Assembly: GCA_016709335.1 (NCBI GenBank)
Contig: JADJNC010000020.1
Span: forward strand, 1-64,000
DNA length: 64,000 nt
DNA from: Candidatus Propionivibrio dominans
GTDB taxonomy: Bacteria > Pseudomonadota > Gammaproteobacteria > Burkholderiales > Rhodocyclaceae
Direction: 5' to 3'
The position numbers and the translations under genes were made by a program. Shown one piece after another: positions 1-8,753 of the stretch; the first letter of the stretch is position 1; the number at the start of each line of letters is the position of its first letter. The notes under the pieces are model-generated. The model saw only the letters and a list, made by a program, of their open reading frames with translations. It searched no databases and was not told the DNA's origin.

Positions 1-1996
1 TCTCGGTGGCCTACACAAATTCGGCGTTCGTTGTAGAACCCAAAGCATTTTTCATCAACCTGACCTTTTGCCTCATCCACCGTTCTGGAATTCCCACCGC
101 ATTGGTAGTTTTCCCCATCCTTCCTTTGCGGAGGCTATGCTGCGCTTTGACGCGCAAAGGTTCCTGCATTTCGTATTGATCCAGTCGTCATTGGGCAGGT
201 AGAGGGCAAGATCGATTGTACCCGTTCTCGTACGGGGTTGGAGAGTCTGAGGCGTAATCCCTTCAGGGAAAAATCGCTTGCCACGGCTTCGAACGTCGTG
301 CCGTCCTGGGTAATCTTTACACGCAAGCTGTTGTTTGCCCGTGGTGCACGACGCTTCTCATGCTGTGCCGCCTCGATTTCAAGCTCTCCGGTGAACGTGA
401 AGCCGGACATGATATCGTTCAGCCTTCCGGTAACGACGCGCAAGTCTTCGCCAATTGCCGCGGTGGTCTTGACCTTGAGCCCACTATCCCGCAATACTGC
501 AAACAAGGTTTCAAGCGTCGATCTAAGCAATCCGAACTGGTCCACCTGTTGTTGGCTCACACGGGAAATCCTCTGGTTGGCTTGTGCCGTATCGACGGAG
601 GTTATGGCAATCCCCTCCATGGTATTAGCCGTTTTCCGTGCCTCTTCTGAGTGTTACTCACCTTCGGACGACCACGTCCATTGTTGCAACCACCTGTTGC
701 ACCTTGCCGGAGGGTTGTCCGATGACTCGCCAACTTCGGTAGCCGAGCGGGTGGTGCGCTCGGCAAGCTTCCTCACTACGTCGGCGACAACGGCAAAACC
801 ACGGCTGGCTTCTCCTGCTCGCGCCGCTTCCAATGGCGGCATTCAGGCCTAGCAGGTTCGTCTGTCCGGGCAATTTCCCTGATCACATTGACGATGCCGT
901 GGATCAACTGGGCAAACTGCTCCAGGTTCCTGCATTCAACCGATGCACGGCTGACCTGATGCGTGGTTTCCTCCATTGAGCCGATGTTCTGCCGAACGTG
1001 CTCGATCCCTTCTCGTACCAGCTTCTCGACCTGATCCGAGCGGTCCGAAGCGTCCATGGCCTGTACCTGAACCTCGGAAGAGATCTGGTGCACCTGCTGC
1101 ATGGCGCTTATGACTTCTCCCGACTGGCCTTCCTGCTGTTTGCTCGCCTCGGAAATCTCGTTCGAAATTGCAGTAACCTGGAAAGCCGATTGCCCCATGT
1201 TGCGCCCGCAGTCATCGACTTCCTTCAGAACCGCGTGGAGTTTGTCCTGCATTTTGGTTAGCGCCGTGAGCAGCGCGCCGGTTTCATCGTGCGTCGTAAT
1301 ATGGATATCGTTATCGAGCCGTCCTTCGGCCACCAGTTCGGCTACCACTACCGCGTTTGCCAGCGCTCGTGTAACCGAACGCCGGATGAACAGAAACACG
1401 ACGAGCAGGAACGGGATACTCAGCAAAAGCGCAAGACCCGCAAACATCGTAACGAAGTGCCGAGTCTGACTGTTTTCCTTTTCCAGCGGGGGATCTCTTA
1501 TGCTGACGACGCCAAGCACCGTACCCTCGGGAACCAGGTGACAGGTCAGGCAATTCTTGCCGAGATAGTCCTTTTGCGCCACGGCCGGAATGATCGCCTT
1601 GAGATAGCCCTTGTCGTCGTTGAGCTGAAAGAAGGGCTTGCCACTCGCCAGTACCTGCTGTTCATCGGCTCCCGTGGCGAGTTCATCCGACGCACCGGGA
1701 CCAAATTGCCTGGTGACCTGCTCGCCGCGGAATACCTCCAGCGCCTGGATCGCTACCTGCATTTCGGACCTGATCGAGGTAAAGCGCGCGCTCCCCAATC
1801 GAAACCGGTCATCATCATTCCGGTGAGGGAAGCCATCGTCATCTGATGAACGCTACCCGCGAAGTCTCGCGCCTGAATCTCGGCATTCGCCCGCTCGACA
1901 CTCTCAGATGATCATCGCGCTTAACAAGAGGTGAGCATCGCCCAGATCGTAGCCAGCAATCGTACCCAGATCTTCTTGATTCCCGAACCAATTCAT
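1..1996 (-). pseudogene. Methyl-accepting chemotaxis protein with heme-type sensor and PilZ tail, multiply frameshifted
   Basis: Pieces of one receptor can be read in order on the minus strand, but in changing frames. They are: an N-terminal membrane segment (KKIWVRLLATIWAML, near 1978-1930), a DUF3365/Tll0287-like sensor ending in a CLTCH heme c motif (near 1550), a second membrane helix and HAMP (near 1450-1300), the MCP hairpin ([11 protein letters not shown], then [26 protein letters not shown], near 870-740), and a C-terminal PilZ domain beginning KRRAPR (near 360). Pieces resembling the PilZ end can be followed to the window edge. At least six to eight shifts are needed. The ATG at 1996 overlaps the TGA of the upstream PAS gene (ATGA), so it was translationally coupled to the kai operon. 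The family transmits ligand or redox signals to CheA, and PilZ binds c-di-GMP. True decay or poor sequence at a contig end are both possible. The family call is firm; the functional state is unknown. Confidence 0.8.
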
Positions 1997-3438
1997 TGCT
2001 CAGGCTGACCGGAAAGGAACTCCTGGGGCGGGTTGGCGGCTTCGGTGACATCGCTCACGGCGGTCAGACCGGCGATCCGGCTGACCGCCAGTTCCTCCAG
2101 TTGACGGCGGTGCCGGTCAAGCTCCTCACCCATGCGCTTCTTCTCGGTGATGTTTTCCATTACCGCCACATAATGGGTTATTCGCCCGTCCGGCTGGCGC
2201 AACGGCGAGATGACCGCAAACGCGATGTATTCGCTGCCGTTCCTGCGCCGGTTGATGAACTCGCCCTTCCAGGTCCGCCCGTGGATCAGGGTAGTCCACA
2301 GATCGACATAGGTTTCCCTGGGCGTCTTGCCCGACTGCAGGATTCGCGGGTTGCGACCGATCAACTGCTCGCGGCTATAGCCGGAGTTGTGAACGAGGGC
2401 CTCGTTTGCGTATTCGATGATGGCATCAAGGTTGGTGATGGTGATGTTTTCCGGGCTCTGTTCCACCGCCAGCGAGAGTTTGCGCAGTTGATCCTCGGCG
2501 GCATTGCGCCCGCTGATGTCGGTCAGCGTCATGCGCAGCGTCGGGCCGACGTCGGTCGCCACGCGCAGACAATCCGCCTGGGCCTTGCGGGAAGACAAGC
2601 GACCGTCGGCGGATTTCAGCGTCAGCTCGAAAGCCTGCCGGCCGCCACGCGCCATCACGCCGGCAAACTGGCGTTGCCAGATTTCCAGGTCGGCGGCGGC
2701 AACGAATTGATCAAAGGGATGGTCAAGCAGTTGCTTGCGCTCGATGCCGAGCAGCGTAGCGGCGGTACGATTGGCTTCGGCAACCAGGGCGCTGCCGGTG
2801 AGCGTCAGGTAGCCGACCGGGGCGAATTCGTAAAGATCGACATAGCGATCACGGGATTGTTCCAGCGCCACCTGGGCCTTGCGCAGTTCGTCTTCGGCGA
2901 GTACCTGCGCGCTGACATCGGTACCAAAAAAAATCAGCCGTTCGACCTGTCCATCGGCATCGAGAACATGGGCAGAATTCCAGGAAATGATTTTCCGGCC
3001 ACCGCCACGGGTCAGGAGTCCGGTGCGGAAGGCGCTCAACTCGCCACTTTCGAGAAACTGCTGGCGCAGGGTTTCGCACGGCGTCGATTTCTCAAGCGGC
3101 AGCAGCAGATCGAACCAGTTGCAGCCGTTCAGTTCAGCGTCCGAAAATCCCGTGATCTGAGTCATTGCTTCATTCAGATAACTGATCTCACCGCTCGGAG
3201 CAAGTTCAACGACAACAGCGGCCATGCGGTTGATGAGATGCCGGTAGCGCGCCTCGGACTGGGTTACCGCCGACTGCGCGCCGCCCACCAGAAACGCGCC
3301 ATCGCGCGTCACTACCGAGTCGACACCCTCTTTCGCCAGACCGGCAAAGGCATCCTTGATCGCACTGAGCTGCTTATGGACGTTATCGATCTTCGGGGGA
3401 TCGTCGACACCTTCGGCTTCTGACATGCTGTTAGTCAT
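1993..3438 (-). CDS. Triple-PAS sensor protein without kinase domain
   Basis: About 481 residues, with three PAS domains in series: one from about residue 70 (ARYRHLINRMAAVVVEL), one in the middle (DRYVDLYEFAPVGYLTL), and a C-terminal PAS/PAC (SPENITITNLDAIIEYAN, ending VAVMENITEKKRMGEELDRH). The last 35 residues are a short coiled segment. No histidine kinase, GGDEF or EAL domain follows, so output must go through a partner. I place the start at the ATG at 3438, which overlaps the kaiB stop by 8 bases; an upstream in-frame ATG at 3465 would overlap by 35. It lies between kaiB and a chemoreceptor gene in one operon. PAS proteins of this kind are known beside kaiBC in other non-cyanobacterial genomes. 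The role is inferred to be redox or small-molecule sensing. No LOV cysteine is visible in the third PAS. Confidence 0.85.
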   Translation of the reverse strand: MTNSMSEAEGVDDPPKIDNVHKQLSAIKDAFAGLAKEGVDSVVTRDGAFLVGGAQSAVTQSEARYRHLINRMAAVVVELAPSGEISYLNEAMTQITGFSDAELNGCNWFDLLLPLEKSTPCETLRQQFLESGELSAFRTGLLTRGGGRKIISWNSAHVLDADGQVERLIFFGTDVSAQVLAEDELRKAQVALEQSRDRYVDLYEFAPVGYLTLTGSALVAEANRTAATLLGIERKQLLDHPFDQFVAAADLEIWQRQFAGVMARGGRQAFELTLKSADGRLSSRKAQADCLRVATDVGPTLRMTLTDISGRNAAEDQLRKLSLAVEQSPENITITNLDAIIEYANEALVHNSGYSREQLIGRNPRILQSGKTPRETYVDLWTTLIHGRTWKGEFINRRRNGSEYIAFAVISPLRQPDGRITHYVAVMENITEKKRMGEELDRHRRQLEELAVSRIAGLTAVSDVTEAANPPQEFLSGQPEQ

Positions 3439-3760
3439 TGGCCTGTATCGCAAAGCCGAGAACACTCAACACCTGGTCGGTGTTGCTCAAATTGCCGATT
3501 ATCCGGATTCCCGGCTCGGGATTTAGCCGCACCACCGTCGGCGTCACGATCACCCCCTCGGTCCAGGCGCGTTCGGGCGAGAGCAGGACATCGACGACAT
3601 CAATATGGTAGTCATCACGGTAGTGATCATTGCAGAGCACCTTGAGATTACGCAAGGCGAGCTGTGAATTGGGCGCTTCTCCAGCCACATAAAGGCGGAA
3701 GACGAAGCCCGCGGCACGGGCTTCCTGGTTACTGTCCGGGACAGGCGAAATTGCAGGCAT
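3431..3760 (-). CDS. kaiB: KaiB-like circadian/stress protein
   Basis: 109 residues, against about 100 for cyanobacterial KaiB. It has the thioredoxin-like KaiB pattern: an FRLYVAGEAPNS opening strand and turn near residue 21, IDVVDVLLSPERA in the middle, the conserved TPT (PTVVRL) and IIGNLSNTDQVLSVLGF at the end. In cyanobacteria KaiB switches fold and binds the KaiC CI ring; in proteobacteria KaiB/KaiC pairs have been tied to stress tolerance rather than a self-sustained clock. It lies 15 bases after kaiC and overlaps the PAS gene, so the genes are surely cotranscribed. The first 20 residues are extra and poorly conserved. The family call is strong. Whether it takes part in a rhythm cannot be seen: there is no kaiA in the window, and kaiA is normally absent outside cyanobacteria. 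Confidence 0.93.
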   Translation of the reverse strand: MPAISPVPDSNQEARAAGFVFRLYVAGEAPNSQLALRNLKVLCNDHYRDDYHIDVVDVLLSPERAWTEGVIVTPTVVRLNPEPGIRIIGNLSNTDQVLSVLGFAIQAND

Positions 3761-3775
3761 GGTCTGGTTCTCCGA

Positions 3776-5494
3776 TCAGCAGTCTGACGCTGGTTTCTGG
3801 CTATCGCCGCTGCGCTTGCCCCACAGCGCCTGATGCGTGCGACTGGTCTTTTTCAGGCGGCTGACCTCGGCCGCCAACAACATTTCCAGTTCCGCCCGCT
3901 TGACAGCCATACCCCGCTGCAGGACCTCGATGCGCGCATTGACTTCGGCCTGCGCCAGTTCGAGTTCCTTGCGTTTGTGTTCGACGCCGGCCAGCAAGTG
4001 TTCCTCGGCGTCCTTTTCCGAGATCTCCTTCTGCCAGCGAGCGGTGCCCATCAGCACCTCGCCATCGGCCTGATAGACATCGGTCAGTGTAATGCCGCTG
4101 CCGCTGAGGATCAATTCGCGCACCTGATTTGAATGCTCGGTACCACGCGACTTGATGATGGTCAGCGCCCGGTTGCGTTCGCCGGCGAGCACGTCGTAAC
4201 TGAGATGAATCCAGGTGTCAGCCACGGTCGATACCTGGATGTCGGTGCTTTCATCGAGTGCGTCGTTACCATTGAGCAGGCTGCTGCAGACCAGTGTAAC
4301 GCCGGTCGCCTTGGTCATCGCCAGCAGTTGTTCCGGCATGCGGCGGCGGCTGGCATTGGCATCGCTGTTGATGATGGCGGACAGCGGGTCGATCACGAAG
4401 CAGCGCGGCTGGTGGGTTTCGAGCAGGTTGCGCAGGGTTCCGATATGCTCCTCGGCTCCGGTCAGGCTGCTGCGTATCGATTGAATATGTAGCAGGCCGC
4501 TGGCCACATGCGGCCCGAGATCGATGCCGACCGAACGCAGATTGCGCACGATTTCATGCGCCGGCTCGTCAAAACCGACAAACAGGGCGCGCTCGCCACG
4601 CGCGCAGGCGGCAAGAACAAAACTGCCGCACAGGGTCGTCTTGGCGGTACCCGGTGCGCCACTCAACAGCACCGCAGCGCCACGGTAGTAACCGCCGCCC
4701 AGCATGCTGTCCAGTCGCTCGACACCGGAGGACACGCGCTCGGTAATGTCTCTGTCATATGCAGGCATGAGCGGGAAGGAGACGACCTCGATACCATGGT
4801 CGCCGAGCGACAGAGCCACCTCGCCGGCATAAAACCCGGAGCCGCGGTATTTGACGATGCGCAGGGTGCGGCGGGCGACACGATTTTCCAGATCGTGGCG
4901 CAGGAAGATCGCGCAATCGACCATGTATTGCAAAAAATCCTGATAGTCGAGATTGGTCTGACCGGAGTCGTTGTTCTTGCAGGTAATAATGCCGGTCAAC
5001 CCACACGACACCAGCCAGTCGCTCAGTCGATACAACTCGCGGCGCTCGGCCAGCGAATCGTTGAGCAATGACAGGAGCACGTCGATGGAATCGAAAACAA
5101 TACGCTTGGCACCCATCTGGTCGGCCTTGGCCTTCAATGAAGCGAGCAGTCCGGCCAGATCGAACTGGCCGGCGCACACGACATCGGGGCGCGGCTTGGC
5201 ATCGAGGAAAAAGAGCGACTGTTTTTCCAGTTCAGGCAGGTTCCAGCCGAAGGTGGCGGCGTTGGCGACTATGCGTGCCGAATCTTCCTCAAAGGCGACA
5301 AAAATTCCGGGTTCCCCATTCTTTGCCCCATTGACCAGCGCCTGCAGGGCCAGTACGGTCTTGCCGCTACCGGGACCGCCAGCGAGCAACGTGGCCCGAC
5401 CGCGAGGAAAGCCGCCATTGGTGATGTCGTCCAGCCCGCGAATTCCGGTCAGGACCTTGTTGAGCTTGTTGTGCTGCATTCTGGCGTTGGGCAT
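3776..5494 (-). CDS. kaiC: KaiC-like double ATPase/autokinase
   Basis: 572 residues with two RecA-type domains. CI has Walker A AGGPGSGKT (38-46), the catalytic pair FEE (68-70) and Walker B RIVFDS (131-136). CII has Walker A SGAPGTAKT (278-286) and FDE (308-310), so the first catalytic glutamate is Asp here. The autophosphorylation patch is intact: T417-D418 and S422-T423 align with cyanobacterial T426-D427 and S431-T432. After the CII core a charged, helical, probably coiled-coil tail (about 488-555) replaces the short KaiA-binding tail. First gene of the operon kaiC-kaiB-PAS-MCP, with about 270 bases of leader up to a repeat. KaiC proteins form hexamers with slow ATPase and autokinase activity. 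The call is firm; rhythm function is untested. Confidence 0.95.
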   Translation of the reverse strand: MPNARMQHNKLNKVLTGIRGLDDITNGGFPRGRATLLAGGPGSGKTVLALQALVNGAKNGEPGIFVAFEEDSARIVANAATFGWNLPELEKQSLFFLDAKPRPDVVCAGQFDLAGLLASLKAKADQMGAKRIVFDSIDVLLSLLNDSLAERRELYRLSDWLVSCGLTGIITCKNNDSGQTNLDYQDFLQYMVDCAIFLRHDLENRVARRTLRIVKYRGSGFYAGEVALSLGDHGIEVVSFPLMPAYDRDITERVSSGVERLDSMLGGGYYRGAAVLLSGAPGTAKTTLCGSFVLAACARGERALFVGFDEPAHEIVRNLRSVGIDLGPHVASGLLHIQSIRSSLTGAEEHIGTLRNLLETHQPRCFVIDPLSAIINSDANASRRRMPEQLLAMTKATGVTLVCSSLLNGNDALDESTDIQVSTVADTWIHLSYDVLAGERNRALTIIKSRGTEHSNQVRELILSGSGITLTDVYQADGEVLMGTARWQKEISEKDAEEHLLAGVEHKRKELELAQAEVNARIEVLQRGMAVKRAELEMLLAAEVSRLKKTSRTHQALWGKRSGDSQKPASDC

Positions 5495-5764
5495 TTAGGA
5501 CTTTTCCGAAAAAAATTTTGCAAATCATGAGGCACCCACTCGGCTTTTGCAAGAACCCCGGAGCAATCGCTTCGATGCCGGAGTCGAGCACCGTAAAAAT
5601 ATCGTTTTAGATCACAGGATTATCCTGGGGGTATTGAAATTCATTGCGTTGTTGCCGATGGATAACGACGGCAAGTTGCAAGGGGCTCGGTGGTGGATTT
5701 TACCTCGTCTGGATTGTGCAGCGGCCTGCCTGATTCAGGTTCGCGCGGAAAATTTGTTCTGGCG
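5495..5764. other. Leader region of the kai operon
   Basis: Gene-free stretch between the start of kaiC and a dispersed repeat. It should hold the kai promoter. I could not find a convincing -35/-10 pair, and the short reading frames in it look accidental. Confidence 0.4.
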
Positions 5765-5853
5765 CTAAGGAAACGCTGAATAAGCCGTCACACCAGCGAA
5801 AGCCGGTGTCCAGTGCCTTGAATTTTCTGGATTCCGGCGTTCGCCGGAATGAC
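5765..5853 (+). repeat. Dispersed palindromic intergenic repeat, copy A
   Basis: Begins CTAAGGAAACGCTGAATAAG and ends GTTCGCCGGAATGAC. It carries two internal hairpins (ACACCAGCGAAAGCCGGTGT and ATTCCGGCGTTCGCCGGAAT). The same unit lies in inverse orientation at 22586-22695, and a fragment of its centre may recur near 28065. The hairpins and non-coding position fit a REP/MITE-like element or a mobile transcription-ending hairpin. It lies between the P-type ATPase 3' end and kaiC. Confidence 0.75.
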
Positions 5854-5918
5854 AGTGCACTGTTAGACCAATTTACCCTGTTCATGTTCGCCTGGCGCTG
5901 GCGCCACGTTGTTTCCGA

Positions 5919-8576
5919 CTACCTCAAGCGCACCAGATACTTCCGCAGCTCCTCCAGCACACCGAAGCCGAGTGCGAGACCGATAATGACTGGCCATACC
6001 TGCGGGGCAAAGGCCTGCGTGCCGAAAATCCGGTTGCCAAGGGGGGTATAGACAATCAGCAGAATGAGCGCCAGCTCGACGCCGACCCCAAGCAGCAACA
6101 GGGGATTCTGCCATGGAGAAAAATGCAGCGCCGATTCTCTGGGGTGGCGACAAAGGAAGACATTGACAATCTGTGCCATGACGATGGCGGCAAGGCAGGC
6201 GGTGGTGGACTGCAGGTAAAGCGGATCTGCCTTGCCGAGGACATCGCCATAATTCCAGCCGCCCAGATGCAGCACAAAAAAGAAGGCGAGCATCGCTGCG
6301 CCGGCTTGCAGCAAGCCGAGCCAGAGATAGGCGCGAGCCAGTAGCGACCAGGACAACAGGCGTTCATTGGCCGGGCGGGGAGGTTTCTGCATCAGGCCAC
6401 GGTCAGGCCGTTCGGCACCGAGGGCCAGTGCCGGCAGCATATCGGTGCCAAGGTCAACGGCCAGAATCTGGATGATGGTCAGTGGCAGTGGTATCTTGAA
6501 CAGCACGAAAGCGAGGTAGGGAATCAGTTCCGGAATGTTCGAAGTCAGGATATAGGTCAGGAATTTGCGAATGTTCTCGAACACAGCCCGCCCCTCCTCC
6601 ACCGCATTGACGATGCTGGCAAAATTATCGTCGAGCAGGATCATGTCGGCGGCTTCCTTGGCGACATCGGTGCCGGATATTCCCATGGCAATGCCGATAT
6701 GCGCCGTCTTCAGAGCCGGTGCATCGTTCACCCCATCGCCGGTCACCGCCACAATTTCCCCCTTGTTTTTCAGCGCCTGAACGACCAGCATTTTCTGTTC
6801 GGCGGTGACCCGGGTGAACAGGATTTCCGGGCTGTCCAGGGCAATCTGCAACTGCGCCGCCGTCATCTTGCGCAGCGCTTCGCCGGCCACGATGAGTGGA
6901 TTGTCGCTGCTCACCAGACCGATGTCGCGCGCGATGGCCAGCGCGGTGTGCGGATGGTCGCCGGTGACCATGATCACCTTGATGCCGGCCGAATGGCAGC
7001 GCGCCATGGCCTCGGGAACTTCCGGACGGGGTGGATCCTGAAGCCCGATCAACCCGGAAAAGATCAGCGCACTCTCGCTCGGCGGCTCATTGTCCGGCAA
7101 GGGGCGACAGGCAAAGGCCAGCACACGCAGGCCCTGGTCGGCCATGCTGTCCTGCGCCGCACCGATGCGCTGTCGGGCCGCCGCATCAAGGGCGCCCTCT
7201 CCGTCACCCCAACCGGTGCTGACACACAGTGGCAACACGGCTTCCGGCGCGCCCTTGCAGTACAGCCAGCGCTGGCCTTCGTGTTCGATGACGACCGACA
7301 TGCGGCGCCGATCGCTGTCGAAAGGAATTTCACTGAGCACGGCGGCTTCGCCAAAATCCTGGATGTCCCGGGCGAAGGTGAGCAGCGCGACTTCCATCGG
7401 ATCGCCGAGCCAGGTGGCCTGTCCATTGCGATGGCTGAGTTTGAGGTTGTGGCAATGCTCGGCATTGCGCAGCAAAGGCATGGCGGCGGTACCGAGATCG
7501 TGCGCATCGGCCGCTCGCGTTGTCCCGGCAAAGAATACCTGCTGCACCGTCATCCGGTTCTGCGTCAGCGTACCGGTCTTGTCGCTGCAGATGACCGTCG
7601 TCGAGCCGAGAGTTTCAACGGCGGGCAGATGCCGGATCAGGGCATTTCTTTTGGCCATGCGCTGCGTGGCCATGGCCAGTGACAGGGTCACCGTGGGCAA
7701 CAGGCCTTCCGGTACGTTGGCGACAATGATGCCGATGGCGAACATCAGATTGGTCCAGAAAGGCAGGCCGATCAGCGTGCCGATCAGGAAGAACGCCAGG
7801 CCCAATCCGGTGGCGAAGAGGGCTACCAGTTTGGAAAGGCGGGCGATCTCCAGTTGCAGGTGCGAACTGGTTTTAGCAGCGGACTGGGTCAGGTGGGCGA
7901 TCTTGCCAAATTCGCTGCGCATGCCGGTGGCAAAGACGATGGCTCGCCCCTGACCGGAAACCAGCGAGGTACCGGCCAGCAGCAAATTCCTCGCCTCAAG
8001 AGCGTGGCTGGTGGTGTTGGTCTCGGCCTCTGCGCTGCGCGCCTTGGGTAGCGACTCTCCGGTAATGGTCGAGGTATTAACCCGGACTCCGGTACCTTCG
8101 ATCAATCGGCAGTCAGCCGGAACGTTGTCGCCTTCCTCAAGCAGGACGACATCGCCAGGAACCAGAAATTCGGCAGCCAGCGTCTGCAACTCGCCATCGC
8201 GCATGACTTTGACGTACTGCGGCAACAGTTGCCGCAGGGCTGAAATGGCCCGTTCAGCCCGGTATTCCTGCCAGTACGAGAACACGCCATTGATCACGAT
8301 CACCGCCAGGATCGCCACGCCGAGCTGCCACATGCCTTCGTCCGGGCTGCGTGTTTCGGCAAAAATCGCCAGCGCCGCCGCAACCCACAAAATCAGAGCA
8401 AAAAAGTGCGTGAATTCGCGCAGCAGACGACGCCACTGCGGGTCACCCTTGATTTCCTCGATACGGTTATGGCCGTATTCCTGCAGGCGCTTCTCCGCCT
8501 CGACCAGGCTCAGGCCATTGGCCGACGTTCGCAGACTGCCCAGGGCTGCCGCAGTAGAAAGGTTTGCGATGTGCAT
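5919..8576 (-). CDS. Cation-transporting P-type ATPase, Na,K-ATPase-like (IIC) branch
   Basis: 885 residues. Visible marks: the cation ATPase N domain (1-70), the actuator TGES (172-175), NVPEGLLPT in membrane helix 4 (about 287-295), the phosphorylation loop DKTGTLTQN with aspartate 332, the hinge TGDGVNDAP, and a six-helix C-terminal half. The helix 4 motif and the helix 6 motif DLGTDMLPA are closer to eukaryotic Na,K-/H,K-ATPases (VPEGLL, DLGTDMVPA) than to calcium pumps (IPEGLP). It should pump a cation across the inner membrane at the cost of ATP. Bacterial IIC-like pumps are poorly studied and the ion is not known; Na, K, Ca or Mg are all open. It is a single gene followed by a repeat, with no beta-subunit gene nearby. 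Confidence 0.9.
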   Translation of the reverse strand: MHIANLSTAAALGSLRTSANGLSLVEAEKRLQEYGHNRIEEIKGDPQWRRLLREFTHFFALILWVAAALAIFAETRSPDEGMWQLGVAILAVIVINGVFSYWQEYRAERAISALRQLLPQYVKVMRDGELQTLAAEFLVPGDVVLLEEGDNVPADCRLIEGTGVRVNTSTITGESLPKARSAEAETNTTSHALEARNLLLAGTSLVSGQGRAIVFATGMRSEFGKIAHLTQSAAKTSSHLQLEIARLSKLVALFATGLGLAFFLIGTLIGLPFWTNLMFAIGIIVANVPEGLLPTVTLSLAMATQRMAKRNALIRHLPAVETLGSTTVICSDKTGTLTQNRMTVQQVFFAGTTRAADAHDLGTAAMPLLRNAEHCHNLKLSHRNGQATWLGDPMEVALLTFARDIQDFGEAAVLSEIPFDSDRRRMSVVIEHEGQRWLYCKGAPEAVLPLCVSTGWGDGEGALDAAARQRIGAAQDSMADQGLRVLAFACRPLPDNEPPSESALIFSGLIGLQDPPRPEVPEAMARCHSAGIKVIMVTGDHPHTALAIARDIGLVSSDNPLIVAGEALRKMTAAQLQIALDSPEILFTRVTAEQKMLVVQALKNKGEIVAVTGDGVNDAPALKTAHIGIAMGISGTDVAKEAADMILLDDNFASIVNAVEEGRAVFENIRKFLTYILTSNIPELIPYLAFVLFKIPLPLTIIQILAVDLGTDMLPALALGAERPDRGLMQKPPRPANERLLSWSLLARAYLWLGLLQAGAAMLAFFFVLHLGGWNYGDVLGKADPLYLQSTTACLAAIVMAQIVNVFLCRHPRESALHFSPWQNPLLLLGVGVELALILLIVYTPLGNRIFGTQAFAPQVWPVIIGLALGFGVLEELRKYLVRLR

Positions 8577-8702
8577 CGAGTCGGGAGAAGAAAAGAAGAA
8601 ATGACCAGTCCGCAGGCAGGATTACCCGACCAATATAAACCAGATTTTTGGAATCAAGCGATTTGAGAGTGGTGGGCGAGGCGCTGGCGCGGCGGCCACC
8701 AT

Positions 8703-8731
8703 TGAAAACGCCGCGCATGTAGCGCGGCGTT
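8703..8731 (-). terminator. Rho-independent terminator after the first PEP-CTERM gene
   Basis: A perfect 10-bp stem (AACGCCGCGC / GCGCGGCGTT) with a 5-base loop, followed on the minus strand by a T tract running into the stem end. It lies just past the corrected stop codon of the PEP-CTERM gene (8754). Confidence 0.75.
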
Positions 8732-8753
8732 GTCTACATACAGATTGCGTGAA

